The notes below the pieces were generated by a model, which was not told the origin of the DNA, ran no database searches, and saw only the letters and a list, made by a program, of their open reading frames with translations. DNA of 64,000 nt from contig NZ_CP007139.1 in assembly GCF_000724625.1 (NCBI RefSeq), positions 4,836,001 through 4,900,000 on the forward strand. Direction: 5' to 3'. The stretch's first letter is position 1; every line of letters begins with the position of its first letter. This stretch comes from Fimbriimonas ginsengisoli Gsoil 348 (GTDB taxonomy: Bacteria; Armatimonadota; Fimbriimonadia; Fimbriimonadales; Fimbriimonadaceae). Positions 35,490 to 43,888 of the stretch are shown in pieces. Position numbers and translations under genes: made by a program.

Positions 35490-36521
35490 GTGTCCTTTTC
35501 GTTCATTGCCGCTCTTTTGGCTGCCCCACCCACCCTCACCCTCATTTTTGGCGGGGACGTGATGCTGAACGGAATCCCACCAAGCCCCAAAACCTTCGCC
35601 GGCATCGCCGCCACCTTGCACTCCGGCGACCTCGCGATGGCCAACCTGGAGGTCCCCCTCACCGATTGCCGGGTGGCGACCACCCGTAAAAGCCCCGCCG
35701 AAGTGAAGAAGAAGGATCAGTGGATTCTCAAGGCTTCTCCCGCCCACGTCCCGTTCCTCCAAGTCGCTGGCTTAGGTGCGGTGAGCCTCGGCAACAACCA
35801 TGCCATGGACTACGGCCAAGCCGGGCTAAACGAAATGCGGCGCGCCCTATCCAAGGCCGGGATCGTCCACGCCGGCGCGGGCGATAATTCGAGCGACGCG
35901 AACCGCCTCGGCGTGATCTGCCTTCGCGACGGAACACGGGTCGGGATGCTCTCCGTCCTCGCCTTCATGACCCCCGGCGCCCTCCGAAAAACCACCCCCG
36001 CCACCCTGACCAGCGCCGGAGTCGCCGTCCTAAGCTTCGGTGGCCGAATCGACGATCGAGCGAAGTCGAAGCTCGCCGCCTGGGTCGCCAATGCCCGCCG
36101 CAAGTGCGACTGCGTCATAATCGCCGCTCACTGGGGCACCGAGCGGAAGCCCCTTCCCAACCCCTACCAGGTGACCCTCGGCCGAGCCCTCATCGACGCC
36201 GGCGCCGACGTGGTCTGGGGAAACCACCCCCACGTCCTCCAAGGCGCCGAGTTCTACCGCGGCCGCCCGATCCTCTATTCGATGGGCAATCTCATCTCCG
36301 CCCTCCCCGCCACCACCGGCTTCGCCCGCCTTCGACACCGCGGCCAACGCTGGACTCTTGAGTTCTTCCCGGCCAACGTTTCTCGCGGTCAGGTGTCGGT
36401 TGTCCCTGCAAAAGCGTCCGCCCCCGCACGTAGCGCCTACCAAGCCCTCTGCCAAGCCATCCAATCCAAGTACCCCAACCCCAACTCCTGCGCCCCGATC
36501 GTCTCCGCCCCCCAAAGATAA
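35490..36521 (+). CDS. CapA-family metallophosphatase-like protein
   Basis: GTG start at 35490; 343 residues. A signal peptide precedes the CapA/PgsA domain: TLIFGGDVMLNG near residue 15, DLAMANLEVPLTD near 47, GNNHAMDYGQAGL near 98, and IIAAHWGTE near 207 followed by VVWGNHPHVLQG near 235. These metal-binding motifs match the calcineurin-like CapA superfamily linked to poly-gamma-glutamate synthesis or cell-wall phosphatases. No pgsB/C neighbours are seen. Confidence 0.88.
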   Translation: MSFSFIAALLAAPPTLTLIFGGDVMLNGIPPSPKTFAGIAATLHSGDLAMANLEVPLTDCRVATTRKSPAEVKKKDQWILKASPAHVPFLQVAGLGAVSLGNNHAMDYGQAGLNEMRRALSKAGIVHAGAGDNSSDANRLGVICLRDGTRVGMLSVLAFMTPGALRKTTPATLTSAGVAVLSFGGRIDDRAKSKLAAWVANARRKCDCVIIAAHWGTERKPLPNPYQVTLGRALIDAGADVVWGNHPHVLQGAEFYRGRPILYSMGNLISALPATTGFARLRHRGQRWTLEFFPANVSRGQVSVVPAKASAPARSAYQALCQAIQSKYPNPNSCAPIVSAPQR

Positions 36522-36553
36522 GCAAGCGCCCAACGCCCTAACGCCCAACGCCA
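36522..36553 (+). repeat. GCGTTGGGC-family repeat, single arm (copy d)
   Basis: AGCGCCCAACGCCCTAACGC occurs directly after the CapA gene and before the aminotransferase start. It matches the right arms of copies a-c. No opposite arm is visible here. Confidence 0.6.
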
Positions 36554-36575
36554 ATCACCCGGTACCCTTAGTCCC

Positions 36576-37832
36576 ATGGACCCAGACGCCCTCTATTCGG
36601 ATGTGGTCGGCAAATACGGGCGGCACATCAACCCCTACCTCGCTCGCCTCATGTCGTTCGCCGGGTTCGGCGTGGAGATGCGGGCCGAAGGCTGCTACAT
36701 CTGGGATCAGGAAGGAAATCGCTTCCTCGACTGCCTCGGCGGATACGGCACCTTCAGCCTCGGCCATCGCCACCCCAAGGTCGTCGAGGCAGTTAAGCGT
36801 CAGCTCGATGAAATGGCGCTGAGCGGCAAAGCCTTCTTCTCCAAGCAGGCCGCCGACCTCGCCGAGAAACTCGCGGAAATCGCCCCTCCCGGCGTCGAGT
36901 TCGTCTTCTTCAGCAACTCCGGCACCGAAGCCGTCGAAGCCGCACTTAAGTTCGCCAAAGGGATGACCGGCCGCGTCAAGATCGTCTCCACCGAAGGGAG
37001 CTACCACGGCAAGACGCTCGGTGCGCTGGCCACCACCGGCCGCGAGAAGTACCGAAAGCGGTTCGAGCCGCTCATGCCCGGAGTCGTCTTCGTTCCCTTT
37101 GGCGACGCCGAAGCCGCCACCGCCGCCGTTGACGGCGACACCGCCGCGATGATCGTCGAGCCGATCCAAGGCGAAGGCGGAATCATCGTCCCTCCCGACG
37201 GCTACCTTCGTGTGCTGAGAGACGCCTGCGACCGCCACGGCGCCCTTCTCATCGCCGATGAAGTTCAATCCGGCCTCGGTCGCGCCGGCGACATGTTCGG
37301 CTGCAACCACGACGGCATCTCCCCCGACCTGATGCCCCTCGCCAAGTCGCTTGGCGGCGGGGTCATGCCGATCGGCGCGACGATGGGAACCAAAGCCGTC
37401 TTTGAGTCGATCTACAGCCCGAACCCGCTTGCTCACACCTCTACGTTCGGCGGCAACCCCCTCGCCTGCGCCGCCGGTCTCGCCGGAATCCTCGTCCTCC
37501 AAGAAGAAGGGCTCGTCGAGCGATCGCGCATCCAGGGCGCAAAGCTAAAAGGCGGCCTCCAAGACGTCGCCGATCGGCAGAACGAGTTGGTAAAAGAGGT
37601 CCGGGGCCGCGGCCTCATGATCGGCGTCGAGTTCCAGATGGACGAAGTCGGCGAGCTCGTCGTCGCCCAGCTCCTCAAGCGCGGAGTCTGCGTGGCTTAC
37701 GCCCTCAACAACCCCAAGGTGCTCCGCTTCGAACCGCCCCTGATCATCTCCGATTCGCAGATCGAAGACGCCGTTACCGCCTTCGATGAAGCCGTAGCCG
37801 AGACCGCCGAGCTCCTCGCCGCCATCGCCTAA
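36576..37832 (+). CDS. Class III PLP-dependent aminotransferase (putrescine/ornithine-like)
   Basis: The 418-residue protein has the fold-type I motifs FSNSGTEAVEAALKFA near residue 115, the PLP-stacking SYHGKTLGAL near 145, GEGGIIVPP near 200, DEVQSGLGRAG near 228, and the PLP Lys in PLAKSLGGGVMP near 265. The N-terminal region (YLARLMSFAGFGVEMRAEGC) and LSGKAFFSKQ resemble putrescine aminotransferase more than ornithine or acetylornithine enzymes. Substrate cannot be fixed from sequence alone. Confidence 0.85.
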   Translation: MDPDALYSDVVGKYGRHINPYLARLMSFAGFGVEMRAEGCYIWDQEGNRFLDCLGGYGTFSLGHRHPKVVEAVKRQLDEMALSGKAFFSKQAADLAEKLAEIAPPGVEFVFFSNSGTEAVEAALKFAKGMTGRVKIVSTEGSYHGKTLGALATTGREKYRKRFEPLMPGVVFVPFGDAEAATAAVDGDTAAMIVEPIQGEGGIIVPPDGYLRVLRDACDRHGALLIADEVQSGLGRAGDMFGCNHDGISPDLMPLAKSLGGGVMPIGATMGTKAVFESIYSPNPLAHTSTFGGNPLACAAGLAGILVLQEEGLVERSRIQGAKLKGGLQDVADRQNELVKEVRGRGLMIGVEFQMDEVGELVVAQLLKRGVCVAYALNNPKVLRFEPPLIISDSQIEDAVTAFDEAVAETAELLAAIA

Positions 37833-37842
37833 ACCTTTAAAG

Positions 37843-38379
37843 CTAGACGCGCTTCAAACCCGGCTTCGCCGCTTCATGGATTGGCAAAATCGAGCCGGAG
37901 GATTGAGCTGAGGTGGACCCGCCGTAGGCGGACTTCTCTTCGTGCTTGACGCCGATCGAGGTGAACCCTTCGCTCTTCCCGGCGAACGGCTTGTGAATGA
38001 CGAACGTGACCTTGGTCGACGAGTGCGGCTTCAGCGTTCCGATCTTCTTCGGAACTCCCGAAGGAACGAGCCCCTCGAAGTCCACCTTGTCGATCTCGAC
38101 GTTCTCCAGCGTCGTGGACGTCGCGTTATCCACCTTGACCTGAATCTCGAGATCGGTCCCGACGCGCCAGACCTCTGTCGTAACCGTCGGGTCAGGTGCG
38201 GCAGGCATTGCAGAGCTAACCATCACCGGCCGCAAGCTTCCCGGTATCAGCAGCCCACGAATAATCGGAACCAACTCCCGGACTCCCACCAACACGACCG
38301 GGATCGCGACCAATACGACCGCGACGACGATCAGCGTCCGCCGCCTAGCTTCGGCCTCCGGAGTTTGACTTGGGATCAT
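37843..38379 (-). CDS. Membrane-anchored Ig-like/DUF protein, paralogue A
   Basis: The 178-residue protein has a transmembrane helix at about 16-33, then a beta domain with LEIQVKVDNATSTTLENVEI and FVIHKPFAGKSEG. It has the same layout as the next gene: short cytoplasmic head, one helix, one beta domain. I recognise no specific family. Both are convergent on the aminotransferase gene. Confidence 0.6.
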   Translation of the reverse strand: MIPSQTPEAEARRRTLIVVAVVLVAIPVVLVGVRELVPIIRGLLIPGSLRPVMVSSAMPAAPDPTVTTEVWRVGTDLEIQVKVDNATSTTLENVEIDKVDFEGLVPSGVPKKIGTLKPHSSTKVTFVIHKPFAGKSEGFTSIGVKHEEKSAYGGSTSAQSSGSILPIHEAAKPGLKRV

Positions 38380-38396
38380 TCCCCTTGCATTTTATC

Positions 38397-38894
38397 TCAC
38401 TGGACGAAAACCGGCTTTTGATCCGCAAGGTGACCGGAACCCCCCTTGTAATCGAAATCCATCTCCGTGTCCGGATGTAACTGCTGACCCACCTTGTAAG
38501 CTCCCTTGAAGTGGAACGTTACCGTTGCCACTCCCCCTGCCTCGATCGGGCCAAACAATACCTTTGAGGTCGAAACTGCCCTGCCATCCACCGTTGGGAG
38601 CAGGTTACAATGCTCCACTCTCACGCCGCTTAGGTTGCGAACCAGATAATTCAACCGAAGTCCGGCAGGCTCCGCAAACGCAGAAATTTCCAGACCGGGA
38701 GCCGAGGTTACCGGCCCAGACCACGAGCTGGTCGAGGTGACGGATCCCCCTGCCATTCCTGCCATTACGGCGGTCCCCAGTTTTCGTCCACAGGCGATCA
38801 CAAGCCCGAAAAGTCCGGCAATCAGGCCAATTGCGGTCAGGCAATAAATCCAGCGACGTAAGTTCGGCTCGTTGACAGGCGGCTGCGGAGTCAT
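38397..38894 (-). CDS. Membrane-anchored Ig-like/DUF protein, paralogue B
   Basis: From ATG 38894 (165 residues): TPQPPVNEPNLRRWIYCL then a hydrophobic helix (IGLIAGLFGLVIACGRKLG), then a beta domain with LEISAFAEPAGLRLNYLVRN and GVATVTFHFKGAYKVGQQL. It parallels the previous gene in layout and may be a distant duplicate. The 5' region is divergent from etfB (starts 148 bp away). Confidence 0.6.
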   Translation of the reverse strand: MTPQPPVNEPNLRRWIYCLTAIGLIAGLFGLVIACGRKLGTAVMAGMAGGSVTSTSSWSGPVTSAPGLEISAFAEPAGLRLNYLVRNLSGVRVEHCNLLPTVDGRAVSTSKVLFGPIEAGGVATVTFHFKGAYKVGQQLHPDTEMDFDYKGGSGHLADQKPVFVQ

Positions 38895-39041
38895 GCTTCC
38901 TGCTGATAGTAACCGAACGACCTCGATATCTCCGAAACGGCGGGACTTGCCGCCGGGGAGATGCTGCTCGGCGGTAAAATCATCGCTTACCCAGGGGCCG
39001 CATTCGCGGCCCTTTCGCACGATGGAGTGCGTGGCAAACCC

Positions 39042-39779
39042 ATGAAAATCCTTGTTCCGATTAAGCGCGTGATCGATCCATACGCAAAGGTCCGGCCGCT
39101 CGCCGATGGCAGCGGCATCGACACCGGTGGCGTCAAGTTCGAGATTAATCCGTTCGACGAAATCGCCGTCGAAGAAGCCGTCCGACTCCGGGAAAAGAAC
39201 GGCGACGTCGACATCACGGTCGTCACCATCGGAGGCAGCGAGTCGGAAGAGCAGCTCCGAAAGGCGCTCGCGATGGGCGCGGACCGCGCCATCCTCGTCG
39301 AGAGCTCCGACGCCTGGGACTCACCCAGCGTCGCGAAAGAGCTGGAAGCACTCGCTCGCGAACTCGGCCCCGACCTAGTCCTAATGGGCAAGCAGGCGAC
39401 CGACGACGACAACAACCAAGCCGCCCAGATGCTGGCCGCGCGCCTCGACTGGCCTCAGGCAACCTTCGCCAGCAAGATCGAAGCCTCCGGCTCGACGGTC
39501 CGCGTCACCCGCGAGACCGACACCGGTGAGGAAACTCTAGAGCTCGACCTTCCCGCCGTGGTTACCACTGACCTCCGGCTGAACGAACCTCGCTACATCG
39601 CCCTTCCCGGCATCATCAAGGCGCGGAGTAAGCCGTTGGAACGACGAGCTCCCGCCACCGCGCCGTCATTGAAGACCCGAGTTACGAAGTATGAGTCGCC
39701 CGCCGCCCGCCCGGCCGGTCGTAAGGTCGGCAGCGTCGACGAGCTTGTCGCCGCCCTAAAGGATCGAGGTGCTCTCTAA
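39042..39779 (+). CDS. etfB: Electron transfer flavoprotein subunit beta
   Basis: EtfB carries the AMP site of the FAD-containing electron carrier that accepts electrons from acyl-CoA and other dehydrogenases. ATG 39042 gives 245 residues starting MKILVPIKRVIDPYAKV. It has the family pattern NPFDEIAVEEAVRLRE, DRAILVE and TDDDNNQAAQMLAARLDWPQ (signature near residue 128). Its stop lies one base upstream of the etfA ATG. Confidence 0.95.
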   Translation: MKILVPIKRVIDPYAKVRPLADGSGIDTGGVKFEINPFDEIAVEEAVRLREKNGDVDITVVTIGGSESEEQLRKALAMGADRAILVESSDAWDSPSVAKELEALARELGPDLVLMGKQATDDDNNQAAQMLAARLDWPQATFASKIEASGSTVRVTRETDTGEETLELDLPAVVTTDLRLNEPRYIALPGIIKARSKPLERRAPATAPSLKTRVTKYESPAARPAGRKVGSVDELVAALKDRGAL

Positions 39780-39780
39780 G

Positions 39781-40668
39781 ATGTCCAAACTGCTGTTAGT
39801 CCTGTTCGATCCCAGCGAGGCGCTTCAGGCTGCCGGTTTCGCCCAAGCGCTTGGCCTGCCGTTCGACGTTTTGTCGTTAACCGGTACCGTCGACCCCGAC
39901 CTCGGGGCAGATAGGATTCTCAACGCGGGTTGGAACGACGTTCCTCCCGCGGACGGCGCGGCAAAAGCGATCGCATCCGTCGCAACCGGCTATTCCCACA
40001 TCGCCGCGGTTTCCAATATGCGCTCGAAAGACGTGCTCGCACGACTCGCCGGGCTGCTAGACGCCGCGATGGTCACCGACGTAATCGGCCTGGAATCCCC
40101 CACCCTCTTCCGCCGCCCCGTGGTGGCTGGTTCGATCGTCGCGACCGTCGAGGTCCTGGCGACCCCGGTAGTCCTAACCGTTCGTCCCGCCGGCTTTGCT
40201 AAGGCCGAGCGACGAGGATCTAGCGCCGCCGAGACGGTTTCGCTCGATGCTTCTTCCAAAGCAAGGCGATCCGGGGCATCCGCGCGAGGCGGCGGCCGGC
40301 CCGATCTGACTCAGGCCAAGGTCGTGGTCAGTGGCGGCCGACCGCTTCGCGATGCCGAAACGTTTGAAAAGATCATCGGCGGCCTGGCCGATAAGCTGGG
40401 CGGCGCCGTGGGAGCCACCCGGGCCGCCGTCGATTCCGGCATCGCCGCAAACGAGCTTCAAGTTGGACAGACCGGTAAAATCGTCGCGCCCAACCTCTAC
40501 ATCGCTGCGGGAATCTCCGGATCCACGCAGCACATGGCCGGAATCAAAGACAGCAAAGTCATCGTCGCCATCAACAAAGACGCCGACGCCCCGATCTTCG
40601 AGGTCGCCGATTTCGGTCTTGTCGCGGACCTCTACGACGCCGTTCCGGAGCTGACGAGTAAGGTTTAG
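39781..40668 (+). CDS. etfA: Electron transfer flavoprotein subunit alpha
   Basis: EtfA partners EtfB and holds the FAD. ATG 39781 gives 295 residues. The N-terminal half is a Rossmann-like domain, and the C-terminal FAD domain has VVSGGRPLRDAETFEKI near residue 180, GATRAAVDSGIAANELQVGQ near 220, PNLYIAAGISGSTQHMAG near 240 and NKDADAPIFEVADFGLVAD near 270. Length matches other bacterial EtfA. The stop overlaps that of the convergent MFS gene by 4 bp. Confidence 0.95.
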   Translation: MSKLLLVLFDPSEALQAAGFAQALGLPFDVLSLTGTVDPDLGADRILNAGWNDVPPADGAAKAIASVATGYSHIAAVSNMRSKDVLARLAGLLDAAMVTDVIGLESPTLFRRPVVAGSIVATVEVLATPVVLTVRPAGFAKAERRGSSAAETVSLDASSKARRSGASARGGGRPDLTQAKVVVSGGRPLRDAETFEKIIGGLADKLGGAVGATRAAVDSGIAANELQVGQTGKIVAPNLYIAAGISGSTQHMAGIKDSKVIVAINKDADAPIFEVADFGLVADLYDAVPELTSKV

Positions 40669-41867
40669 TCCGTCTTCGGCACCAATAACGCCGCCGCGAC
40701 GCAAACTCCTCCCGCGAGGAGATACGGCGCGGCGGGAATCCAATCGAACAGAACTCCGCCTACCATCGGTCCGACAACGAAGCCGAGCGACCGGGCCCCC
40801 TGAAGAAGTCCGAACAGCTCCCCCTGCCTATCATCCGGAGCAAGCCGGCTACAGAGGCCGTTCACCGTTGGATTCGCTACGCTCGACCCGAACGCGTAAA
40901 GCGTGCTGGCGCCGAACAACGTCACCAGGGGCGGAATGGTAGGAGCAAAGAGCGCGGATGCCGGATTCAGCGCTAGCCCCACCCCTTGCAGTACGTAAGC
41001 GGAACGCAGTAACGGCGTCTCTTTCCAGCGCCGCAAGATCCACGCGAGGATCGCCCCCTGAACCACGATCGCCAGCAGCGATTCGTATCCAAACAGGAAT
41101 CCGAATTCCAGCGCTCCGTAACCGAAGTAGTGCTCGATGAGCCGGGCAAACGTCCCCTCGAGCGTGGCGAGCGAAATCCAGGCCACCGTCGCGATGAGGA
41201 TTAGGGGCCGAAGGTGAGGCAAGTCCCGCAGCAACGTCAGGTCGATCACCGGCCGCTTGCCCGGGCTCTGTTCGGCCGCTGGCGGAACGTCGGGCAGCGT
41301 GAACGTGACCGCCGCCGCTCCAACAAGCGAAGCCGTCCCCGCCACGATCCCGACTAAGAACTGCGGAGGTGCGTTGAAGTAGTTCGACGACGCGAGATGG
41401 GAGAGGAAGCCGCCTAGCGGTGGACCGACGATTAACCCTAGAGAAATCGCCGCCCCGATCCGCCCCAAGGCCGCCGTCCGCTTCTCTCCCTCATACCGGT
41501 CGGAGATGAACGCTTGGGCTACGGCGACGTTCGCTGCTCCCAGCCCGGAAAGGACCCGGCTGAGGAGGAGTATCCAAATCGAAGACGCAAACCCGTAGGT
41601 GAGCATCGCCAAGGCCGACAGCACCGTACAAGCCACGACCACCGGCTTCCGTCCGCGGCGGTCGCTGAAGTGGCCCCACTTGGGCGACACCAAGAGCTGA
41701 ATCACGAACGTGCTTCCAAGAAGCGCGCCGATTATCAATCCTTTCGGCCATCCGGCCGGCGTCAGCTTCTCGGCTCGTAGCTGAATGTCTGCAACCAACA
41801 TCCCGAAGCCGAGTAGATCGAGGAAAACCGCCCCCAGGATTCCCCACTCTTCGGTTGCGCGTCGCAT
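40665..41867 (-). CDS. MFS transporter, TetA-like
   Basis: From ATG 41867 (400 residues): twelve hydrophobic helices. It starts with LGAVFLDLLGFGMLVADIQL, then WGHFSDRRGRKPVVV near residue 70, the cytoplasmic 2-3 loop motif G-x-x-x-D-R-x-G-R of the major facilitator superfamily, and GPPLGGFLSHL near 145. Resemblance to TetA/multidrug exporters is typical, but the substrate is unknown. The region from the start (41867) to 42320 holds no protein gene. Confidence 0.88.
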   Translation of the reverse strand: MRRATEEWGILGAVFLDLLGFGMLVADIQLRAEKLTPAGWPKGLIIGALLGSTFVIQLLVSPKWGHFSDRRGRKPVVVACTVLSALAMLTYGFASSIWILLLSRVLSGLGAANVAVAQAFISDRYEGEKRTAALGRIGAAISLGLIVGPPLGGFLSHLASSNYFNAPPQFLVGIVAGTASLVGAAAVTFTLPDVPPAAEQSPGKRPVIDLTLLRDLPHLRPLILIATVAWISLATLEGTFARLIEHYFGYGALEFGFLFGYESLLAIVVQGAILAWILRRWKETPLLRSAYVLQGVGLALNPASALFAPTIPPLVTLFGASTLYAFGSSVANPTVNGLCSRLAPDDRQGELFGLLQGARSLGFVVGPMVGGVLFDWIPAAPYLLAGGVCVAAALLVPKTD

Positions 41868-41940
41868 CCCCGAAGTTTGGCATGCGCGGCCCGCCGCCAC
41901 CCTTGACCTCCCAACCGAATAGTTCTGGCGATACTATCTC

Positions 41941-42289
41941 AAGAACGAACCAGAGCTAGTTCGTTGCGAACCTGGTCGAATTGCCGGGAAGGTGCGGTTA
42001 AGCTTTGGTGCTTTCGTGCCGAAATGGGTGTGGGCGTTGAATCCCGAGACAAAATAGACAAATTGCCCGTGTAAAGGAACCAAGCGGTTTAGCTCTTCCG
42101 TATCCACGAGAGAAAGCTAAAACTGGCCGAACTTTTCCTAGTGGAAAGTTGTTCTGGATAGTGTACGAGCAATCATTACAATCAAGGCGCTGCTGGATTT
42201 GCTTAAATTCACGGCAGGCCGAGACCCTACTTACGGTAGGAAGTGGCATCGGCCGCTGGGATTAAGCACCCCGGTGGCCGTTTTCTTTT
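41941..42289 (+). ncRNA. Putative structured RNA ending in an intrinsic terminator
   Basis: The roughly 450-base gap between the MFS start (41867) and the TMEM14 gene (42321) holds no coding frame but several stems: AACGAAC/GTTCGTT (41944-41965), TTTAGCT/AGCTAAA, ACTTTTCC/GGAAAGT and CCTAC/GTAGG (42226-42240). It ends in a strong terminator. No plus-strand gene lies upstream to explain the terminator, so an independent RNA is inferred. I looked for tmRNA, RNase P, SRP, 6S and tRNA(Sec) hallmarks and found none convincing. The start is not defined. Confidence 0.5.
42250..42289 (+). terminator. Intrinsic terminator of the putative RNA
   Basis: CGGCCGCTGGG pairs with the last 11 bases of CCCCGGTGGCCG (11 bp including two G-U pairs), with a 9-base loop, followed by TTTTCTTTT. 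It lies 32 bp upstream of the next gene and cannot serve it, because that gene starts downstream. Confidence 0.9.
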
Positions 42290-42320
42290 GTGGTTTGACC
42301 CACCTGGTACCCTGAGGACA

Positions 42321-42680
42321 ATGAAATTTGTCGACGTGGTCGTCCTGCTGTACGCGATCCTCACCATCGTTATGGGCGTTCTCGGCTATGTCGCCCCGAC
42401 GACCGGCCACCCCAGCATCGCCTCGTTGATCGCCGGAGTCGGCATCGGTGCGCTCCTCCTCGGGGCCTTGGCGCTCACCAAAACGAACCCGCGGGCCGGT
42501 CGGATCGGCGCGGCCGTGCTTACCCTGGTGCCGCTCGGTCGGTTCTTGCCTACCTTCATATCCAAGCAAAATTGGTATCCCGCGGGAATCATGACGATCG
42601 CCGGAATTTTCACTTTCGGCGTGCTCCTCGGCGGACACTTTATCGCGATGTCGCAGCGGAAGAAAGAGACCTCCGCTTAA
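42321..42680 (+). CDS. TMEM14-family membrane protein
   Basis: From ATG 42321 (119 residues): four hydrophobic helices with conserved small residues, LLYAILTIVMGVLGYV, PSIASLIAGVGIGALLLGAL, AAVLTLVPLGRFLPTF and IFTFGVLLGGHFI. The Gly-rich first and second helices and the R-F-x-P-T-F loop fit the TMEM14/UPF0136 family, found from bacteria to mitochondria, with uncertain role. Confidence 0.8.
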   Translation: MKFVDVVVLLYAILTIVMGVLGYVAPTTGHPSIASLIAGVGIGALLLGALALTKTNPRAGRIGAAVLTLVPLGRFLPTFISKQNWYPAGIMTIAGIFTFGVLLGGHFIAMSQRKKETSA

Positions 42681-42691
42681 CCGGCCAATCG

Positions 42692-43795
42692 TTACTTGCC
42701 GGTTGCCTCCGCGACCTCGAAACAAGCCCGCGCGAACGAAGCCTGATCGATCAGCTCGACCTTCTGGTCCGGCGCGGGCGCCGGGGCATCCCACCGGTGG
42801 TGATAAAGCCCGGCCTGGGAACGCGCCTGGGAGTGAATAAGGGCCAGCGGCTGCGTCAGATCGTAGTCGGAAATATCGGTTTCCGGAATCGCCCGCCGGC
42901 AGATGATCCACGACTCCAGCAATAAGTGGGCAAACCGCCCCTCGTCGTGAAGCCGCCCGTCTCGAAGCCAATGCTGTCGGCTCGAACGCGCCATCTCCAT
43001 CGCATCCTGTCGGTAGCTCGGAAGCTTCGTCAAAGCGTAGAGATTTGCCGCCGTACGAACCATGAGCGCCGTGTTGTACGACCACTTCGTCCGGTCGATA
43101 TGCCCGTTAAGCCCGATCGAGTCCCACATCAGGTGGTCGCTCGGGTCCATCAGGTGCTGCCGGGTCCAACCATATAGCTCGATCGCCTCGTCGAGAAGCT
43201 TCTTGTCGTGCGTGTGACGATAGACCGCAAGGCATGCGGAGGCCGCCGGGGCGTTGCTGCACGTGTTCTTGGACCTCTTCTCGGTTTCTTTCCAAAAGAT
43301 CCCCCCGCCAAGCTGGTCGTCTTTACCGCTCAACACGAAGTGGAGCGCATCTTCGGCCCAGCCGAGATACTTCCGGTCGTGCAGCCGGTCGTACGTCTCC
43401 GCGAGCGCCATCACCATCCACTGGTTGTCGTCATAGTATCGGTCGACCGGCTTAGGCGCGGGCAACACGTCGTAACCGGGCACGGGCGGAGCGGTGTTCC
43501 AGTAGGAGTGGGTCGCGTCCGCAAACTCGCGCAGCCACGATTCGTACTTGGAATCCGATCGCGATCCGGCCACCAGCGCCGAAAGCATCACCCCGCACCC
43601 CCAATTGAACGCGACCTGCTGGGGGTGCTTTCCTGGCACGATCGAATCGCCATACAGGTGGCGCTCCGGCATGTAGAAGTCGCGCCGAATCGTTTCCAGC
43701 GTCTCCCGCCCCCACGCGTTTAGGTCCGGTTTCGTCTCCATCGTCATCGCCATCAGCACTCCGAGCAGAATCACGAGAATGATTCTGACGCCCAA
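42692..43795 (-). CDS. Secreted glycoside hydrolase family 76-like protein
   Basis: The 367-residue secreted protein (TTG start, hydrophobic N-terminus) has an (alpha/alpha)6 barrel pattern. The GH76 catalytic pair appears as DRYYDDNQWMVMALAETYD near residue 115, two adjacent Asp in Y-Y-D-D-N. NAPAASACLAVYRHT near 185 is also typical. GH76 enzymes cleave alpha-1,6-mannan or act in yeast-like mannan breakdown. Convergent with TMEM14. Confidence 0.85.
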   Translation of the reverse strand: MGVRIILVILLGVLMAMTMETKPDLNAWGRETLETIRRDFYMPERHLYGDSIVPGKHPQQVAFNWGCGVMLSALVAGSRSDSKYESWLREFADATHSYWNTAPPVPGYDVLPAPKPVDRYYDDNQWMVMALAETYDRLHDRKYLGWAEDALHFVLSGKDDQLGGGIFWKETEKRSKNTCSNAPAASACLAVYRHTHDKKLLDEAIELYGWTRQHLMDPSDHLMWDSIGLNGHIDRTKWSYNTALMVRTAANLYALTKLPSYRQDAMEMARSSRQHWLRDGRLHDEGRFAHLLLESWIICRRAIPETDISDYDLTQPLALIHSQARSQAGLYHHRWDAPAPAPDQKVELIDQASFARACFEVAEATGK

Positions 43796-43842
43796 AGCGA
43801 TCTAACGTCTGCTAGTTGCGGCACGAAGGGCGCTCTCCACTC

Positions 43843-43848
43843 TATAAT
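43843..43848 (+). promoter_or_regulatory. -10 box (TATAAT) upstream of the sugar-binding lipoprotein
   Basis: TATAAT at 43843-43848 lies 40 bp upstream of the ATG at 43889. No convincing -35 is at the right spacing. CAGGAGGAG forms a strong ribosome binding site before the start. Confidence 0.55.
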
Positions 43849-43888
43849 CTGCGGTGAAATAGGGGACTAGGGAAACAGGAGGAGATTT

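Noticed and set aside
41941-42289. tmRNA, RNase P, 6S or tRNA(Sec) identity for the putative RNA
   Set aside because: I could not find the conserved motifs of any of these (tag frame ending in Ala-Ala-stop, GAGGAAAGTC, or a TTCAAATC anticodon loop).
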